Positions 16,209-19,996 of a stretch of 19,996 nucleotides of DNA are shown one piece after another. This DNA comes from Euryarchaeota archaeon TMED132 (GTDB taxonomy: Archaea; Thermoplasmatota; Poseidoniia; Poseidoniales; Poseidoniaceae): contig NHGH02000026.1 in NCBI GenBank assembly GCA_002172355.2, positions 25,237-45,232 on the forward strand, read 5' to 3'. The notes beneath the pieces were generated by a model, which did not search any database, was not told where the DNA came from, and saw nothing but the letters and a program-made list of their open reading frames with translations. Made by a program: the position numbers and the translations under genes. Position 1 is the first letter of the stretch. Each line of letters begins with the position of its first letter.

Positions 16209-19118
16209 ATGAGCGTGAGCAAAACTACTCTGTCGGGTCGCTTAATTCCAGTTATTATTGTAGCTCTATTTTTGGGCTCAATGATGCCAACAGATAATAT
16301 CAATTCTAGTTCGAAAACAATTCTTGAAGACGCTAACAATATCTTCCAAGCAGGCTCTTCAAACGAGTCATATGACCTGTATCTTGGTGTGGCGACTACT
16401 GAATCTGGAGGCGATGGTTCGATTTCAACAATGGAGCCAGAAGGTTCATCTCAAGAAGAAAGTGCATTATCTACATTACAATTCTATACAGATGAAATGA
16501 TTAGCGACCTCCAAGTTTATGGAGAAGGAGCCACACCTACAATCGAAATAAGTGTTTACTTGAAATTTACTGGTAATGATGGTGCTACAGCAGATATTAC
16601 ATTTGTTCTCAAATCTGGTTCACAAGTTAAAGCAGATGAAATCATTACTCTAGAAGACCCATGCTCAAGTAGTAATCCATTTGGTGGTAATTCATGCAGT
16701 TACTCTGTTAACGTCATAAATATGGAAATCCCTGCTGCTGGATTCCTTGTAGAAAATGGTAAGAGGCTTTCTTTGGAAGTTGATGCCACTATAGATGGAT
16801 GCCAAGGCTCTGGCGGAATTGGTGGTGGAGATGGAAGTTGTGATGTTGAGATGCAATATGGGGATATTGATTCAACTAACAGTTTCTCTAAGATTGAAAT
16901 CAAAGCAAATGCACTTTCACAATCAGCAGTCAAGGTTCATATGACCGGTTCAGGATGGACAGATTCTGAAGTATTAGAATGGTCGCCTAACCACCGCAGT
17001 GAGTTTAGAACTATGCAATTCACTGTTCAAATTAAGGATTCTTTCGGTAGAGATGATATTGAAACGGTAAATCTGATTATGAGTACTAATTCTGGTACAA
17101 CTACTGTTTTCAACAAAGAATTTGAAGATGATGATTTGACTTTGGATAATGATGGACTTGTTGGTAATTACACCTATACATATTCTTCAGGAATTGATTC
17201 AGGCGATTATGATGTGTTTTTAGAAATTCAAGATATACAAGGACATACTGTGTTATTTGAGCACCAAGGATTAGTATTCGTTGAGCATGATATTTACCTG
17301 ACTCTTCCATCTTCGCAACCCGATACTGTATTGATTGCACCAGGTATGACATCAAGCGTAGAGTTTGAAGTTGAGCATACTGGTTCGGACTCATCAGAAA
17401 TACAGGTAATTTTTGATTTGGCCCGCTCTCTACCATCAACATGGTCTGAGTCTTGGGATAAGCCGGGGGGTTATACTCTTAACGGGGGCGGTTCATCAGC
17501 CAAACCTATTTTACAAATCGATGTACCTGAAGGAGATTTATCCACAGGCCCTGATAAATTGGAGATAGAGGCTCGTGCATTTGCAGAAATAGAAGGAACT
17601 ACTACCGAAGTTGCCGTTGTTGAGATAGTTTTGGACATAGAAGAAGTTGGAGTATTTGCAGAGCCAAGAATTTCTATCTTTGAAGACTTTGAACACCAAA
17701 TACAAATTGTTGATTCCACAAGGCCAGAATTCTATGATGAATCCTTGTCACATTATGTCGATACAGATGAGGTTGGAGACTTCTTCATTGACGTATTTAA
17801 TTCAGGATTTGATTCTGATACCTTTTTCATTAGAGTAAATGCAATGCCAACTTCATGGCAATACAAGTTTTATGACAATGATACTGGACTGGAATTGACC
17901 GAAGAAGGAATCAACTCAGTCACCCCTAGTATCGGTTCACATGATATTTTAACAGTTAGAATGGACCTATTCCCACCTGCTGAAAGAGAGGCAGAAGATA
18001 TTGGTTTAGTCAGTTTACAGATTACAAGTTCGGGTGAGACTGAACTTCGTACAGATGTAAGTTTCACAGTTCATCGAACATTTGGCATTCTTGCTGAAGT
18101 TATTTCAGACAGTGATGCAGGTGAGTTAGGGAGAGTGGAATCCGTGGATCCTGGAGATTCAGTATCCTATTCCGTCAGAGTTACTGATTCTAGTGATGTT
18201 GCTGGTCAGACCACTTGGAAACTAGTTAATCCAAAAGACTTGGCGAGAAATATCGATGCTGAAGAGGGATATTCGACTTGGGATTATAGAATTACAGATG
18301 GTTCAAATAATGATATAATAATTGTAACGTTAGAATCTGATTCATATTCCGATATCAACGTTGATATTAATTTGCCATCTAATGTTGAGGCTGGCAATCA
18401 TACCGTCTATGTACAAATTAGAGAAGAAGGCGTAGATTCTAATGAAGCAAGATACTTCGATTTACCTCTAACTGTTGAGGTTAATGAAGACGTTCAGCCT
18501 GGAAATCTACCGATCACTCAGAAAAGTGAGTTTACTAGATTCTCATCTGAAGAGAAGAAGAGTATCGAATTTAGAATTACCAATGATAACAATGTCGAGT
18601 TAGATGTCTTCATTGAATTAGAAGAACCTGAAGGTTGGGATGGAGAGATTTCAGCATCTTCAAGTCAAGCAGGTGGAGGATTCTTATTCGTCACTCTACC
18701 AGCCTATTCCAGTAAAGATTTCTTTGTAGAACTCACTGCTCCTGCTAATCTAAAAGATGGTTCTGAAGCAGACTTCACTCTTAAGGTCACACCAATGGAT
18801 GATGAAGTTCCTTACAGTGAAAACTACAATCAATTATCTAAGTTCACTTTCAAGACAGAGTGTAAAGGGATGTCTTGCCTTCTAAATGAAATCTACGAGC
18901 CTGAGCCTCAAACACTTGCACTACTCGCAGGACTTGTTGGCTTGTTCATTGTTGCAGTATATCGTAGAGGAAAATATGATTCCTCTGCTAATCAATTGGT
19001 AGAAGTCCCACTTGAAGAACAAACTAAAATGGAAGAGGAAATCGATGTTCCAGAACCTGTTGTAGAAGATTTAGAAGAAGATGATATCGAATTATTAGAT
19101 GCATTAGATGAAATTTGA
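16209..19118 (+). CDS. Large secreted protein, Ig-like modules, C-terminal membrane anchor
   Basis: A 969-residue predicted surface protein of no named family. An N-terminal signal peptide is clear (RLIPVIIVALFLGSMM, about residues 10-25). Much of the rest is acidic and Ser/Thr/Gly-rich with beta-strand pattern. From about residue 370 on, at least four similar modules recur: a strand such as VEFEVEHTGSDSS, FFIDVFNSGFDSD, VSYSVRVTDSSD or IEFRITNDNNVE, then a Pro-x-x-Trp or Trp position 12-20 residues later. This resembles NEW3/CARDB-type Ig-like domains. Near the end, LALLAGLVGLFIVAVYRRG (about 902-920) is a transmembrane helix with a positive stop, then an acidic cytoplasmic tail of about 50 residues. 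Cys pairs near the N-terminal third may form disulfides. The frame could instead begin at GTG 16200, three codons earlier; neither has a good ribosome site. A role in envelope structure or binding is a guess. Confidence 0.85.
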   Translation: MSVSKTTLSGRLIPVIIVALFLGSMMPTDNINSSSKTILEDANNIFQAGSSNESYDLYLGVATTESGGDGSISTMEPEGSSQEESALSTLQFYTDEMISDLQVYGEGATPTIEISVYLKFTGNDGATADITFVLKSGSQVKADEIITLEDPCSSSNPFGGNSCSYSVNVINMEIPAAGFLVENGKRLSLEVDATIDGCQGSGGIGGGDGSCDVEMQYGDIDSTNSFSKIEIKANALSQSAVKVHMTGSGWTDSEVLEWSPNHRSEFRTMQFTVQIKDSFGRDDIETVNLIMSTNSGTTTVFNKEFEDDDLTLDNDGLVGNYTYTYSSGIDSGDYDVFLEIQDIQGHTVLFEHQGLVFVEHDIYLTLPSSQPDTVLIAPGMTSSVEFEVEHTGSDSSEIQVIFDLARSLPSTWSESWDKPGGYTLNGGGSSAKPILQIDVPEGDLSTGPDKLEIEARAFAEIEGTTTEVAVVEIVLDIEEVGVFAEPRISIFEDFEHQIQIVDSTRPEFYDESLSHYVDTDEVGDFFIDVFNSGFDSDTFFIRVNAMPTSWQYKFYDNDTGLELTEEGINSVTPSIGSHDILTVRMDLFPPAEREAEDIGLVSLQITSSGETELRTDVSFTVHRTFGILAEVISDSDAGELGRVESVDPGDSVSYSVRVTDSSDVAGQTTWKLVNPKDLARNIDAEEGYSTWDYRITDGSNNDIIIVTLESDSYSDINVDINLPSNVEAGNHTVYVQIREEGVDSNEARYFDLPLTVEVNEDVQPGNLPITQKSEFTRFSSEEKKSIEFRITNDNNVELDVFIELEEPEGWDGEISASSSQAGGGFLFVTLPAYSSKDFFVELTAPANLKDGSEADFTLKVTPMDDEVPYSENYNQLSKFTFKTECKGMSCLLNEIYEPEPQTLALLAGLVGLFIVAVYRRGKYDSSANQLVEVPLEEQTKMEEEIDVPEPVVEDLEEDDIELLDALDEI

Positions 19119-19196
19119 TAAAATATCGTGCCTCATTTTGATGTTTTGTATGAACATCGCACCATTTGCCTTATGAAGCATTAATCACCCCGTCAC

Positions 19197-19996
19197 ATGA
19201 GAATCATGCGTATGCCTTCATTATCTTCAAAGCCGGGGCGCAAATTGCAAATTTCTAATTATCGTAAAGAGATGAAATCTCTTTCTCTAGTGGCATTGAT
19301 GCTACTATCAGTTTTTGCGTCCATTCAATTTGATTCTATGGACGTTCGAGCATCTTCAACAACAGACCAAGACGGCGATGGTCTAACTTATGGTTTGGAA
19401 TTTTTACTAAATTTATTACCAAGTGACCCAGACTCAGATAATGATGGCCTTCCAGATGGATGGGAATGGAAATACGGACTTGACCCACTTTCAAGTGCAA
19501 ATGATGACGGGGCTGTTGGAGATCCAGATGGAGATGGAATGTCCAATCTTCAAGAATACACTTACATGATGCCGTCAGGTTGGGATAATAGTGCAACTGC
19601 GACAATTCTTGATAATGGTGTTTGGTGGAATGGAACAGTTCCAGTAAATGATTGGGATGAAGAAAATGCAATGCAGTACAACAGGCCAGGGTGTGGTTCT
19701 TCTGGTTCTGATGGAACCGGTAATACAATTCTTTGTGATGAAGACCCTGTAGGAAACATTTGCGCAAATGGATTTGATGATGATAAGGACGGCCTTGTTG
19801 ATTCAGCAGACCCAGATGGGGACGGAGACGCAGATTGTAATTCAAATGATGATGATGGCGATGGAATCGAAGATGAGGATGTTGCTGGCTGGGATACTGA
19901 CGGCGATGGAATGCCAGATGGTTGGGAAGCTGCGAATGGCTTGAATGCAACTTCAGCATCAAATGCAGACGGTCCTAATGGCGATCCTGATGGGGA
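19197..19996 (+). CDS. Partial secreted protein with Asp-rich calcium-binding (TSP3-like) repeats
   Basis: The frame is open from ATG 19197 to the right edge (266 codons and two bases), so the C-terminus is missing. After a basic N-terminus comes a hydrophobic signal segment (MKSLSLVALMLLSVFAS, from about residue 26). ATG 19272 at that point is an equally good start, as are 19206 and 19212. The mature part is packed with DxDxDG loops, for example DQDGDG, DPDSDNDG, DPDGDGM and DDDGDGIEDED. These resemble thrombospondin type 3 or EF-hand-like calcium sites. A longer module recurs: DSDNDGLPDGWEWKYGLDP through GDPDGDGMSNLQEY (19431-19559) and again DTDGDGMPDGWEAANGLN through GDPDG (from 19893). 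Four cysteines could form disulfides. It follows the anchored surface protein by 78 bases on the same strand, so both probably belong to the cell envelope. Confidence 0.8.
   Translation, partial: MRIMRMPSLSSKPGRKLQISNYRKEMKSLSLVALMLLSVFASIQFDSMDVRASSTTDQDGDGLTYGLEFLLNLLPSDPDSDNDGLPDGWEWKYGLDPLSSANDDGAVGDPDGDGMSNLQEYTYMMPSGWDNSATATILDNGVWWNGTVPVNDWDEENAMQYNRPGCGSSGSDGTGNTILCDEDPVGNICANGFDDDKDGLVDSADPDGDGDADCNSNDDDGDGIEDEDVAGWDTDGDGMPDGWEAANGLNATSASNADGPNGDPDG
19431..19996 (+). repeat. Duplicated DGLPDGWE...DPDGDG module within the secreted protein
   Basis: Two copies of a roughly 43-residue unit, at 19431-19559 and from 19893 to the window edge, share D-x-D-x-D-G-[LM]-P-D-G-W-E, then G-L, then GDPDG. 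The 330 bases between hold shorter DxDxDG loops and Cys residues. More copies may follow past the edge. Confidence 0.65.

Noticed and set aside
19140..19158. Inverted repeat GATGTT/AACATC after the large surface protein gene
   Set aside because: Only six base pairs with a seven-base loop and no T-run behind it; too weak to call a terminator or operator.
19336..19962. His/Leu-rich open frame on the minus strand
   Set aside because: It is the antisense shadow of the GAT/GAC-rich calcium-repeat coding region; the low-complexity translation comes from the repeats on the plus strand.

Overview
The window is about 20 kb of AT-rich DNA, almost fully coding, with no mobile element, CRISPR array, phage gene or rRNA. 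The likely source is an uncultured marine euryarchaeon of the Thermoplasmatota, most like Marine Group II/III (Poseidoniales). This assignment is inferred from gene content: archaeal TATA-like boxes close to start codons alongside Shine-Dalgarno sites, a class II tRNA-Leu with encoded CCA, large secreted proteins with a C-terminal anchor or Asp-rich calcium-binding repeats, and a eukaryote-like class I ribonucleotide reductase. No marker gene here settles the taxonomy.

Left arm (1-4417, all minus strand). Reading in transcription order there is dUTPase (dut), an unrecognised five-helix membrane protein with a coiled-coil tail, octanoyltransferase (lipB), a PLP aminotransferase, flavin prenyltransferase (ubiX), and the first 15 codons of a SAP-domain protein that runs off the left edge. 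Gaps are 24-60 bases, so they may be cotranscribed. Nucleotide module (4690-8180, plus strand). After a 272-base divergent spacer holding an imperfect palindrome come nrdB and nrdA, a complete class I ribonucleotide reductase with every catalytic residue of the human enzyme. A hairpin plus T-run ends the operon.

Centre (8251-15092, minus strand). A SAP-domain membrane protein with a C-terminal zinc ribbon is followed by a tight five-gene operon transcribed lipA, E1-alpha, E1-beta, E2, E3. This encodes a full 2-oxoacid dehydrogenase complex, of branched-chain type by sequence, plus the lipoyl synthase that makes its cofactor. LipB, about 11.5 kb away, supplies the octanoyl group to the same E2 lysine, so the window holds a complete lipoylation route and its client.

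Right arm (15233-19996, plus strand). It carries a short-chain reductase with the Asp-Tyr-Lys triad of pteridine reductases, tRNA-Leu(UAA), a secreted 969-residue C-terminally anchored protein with Ig-like modules, and the start of a secreted protein with thrombospondin-type-3-like Asp repeats that is cut by the window edge. Points most worth a second look are the eukaryote-like NrdAB pair, the SAP/membrane/zinc-ribbon protein with a second SAP start at the left edge, the coiled-coil membrane protein, and candidate operators upstream of nrdB and in front of the reductase gene.
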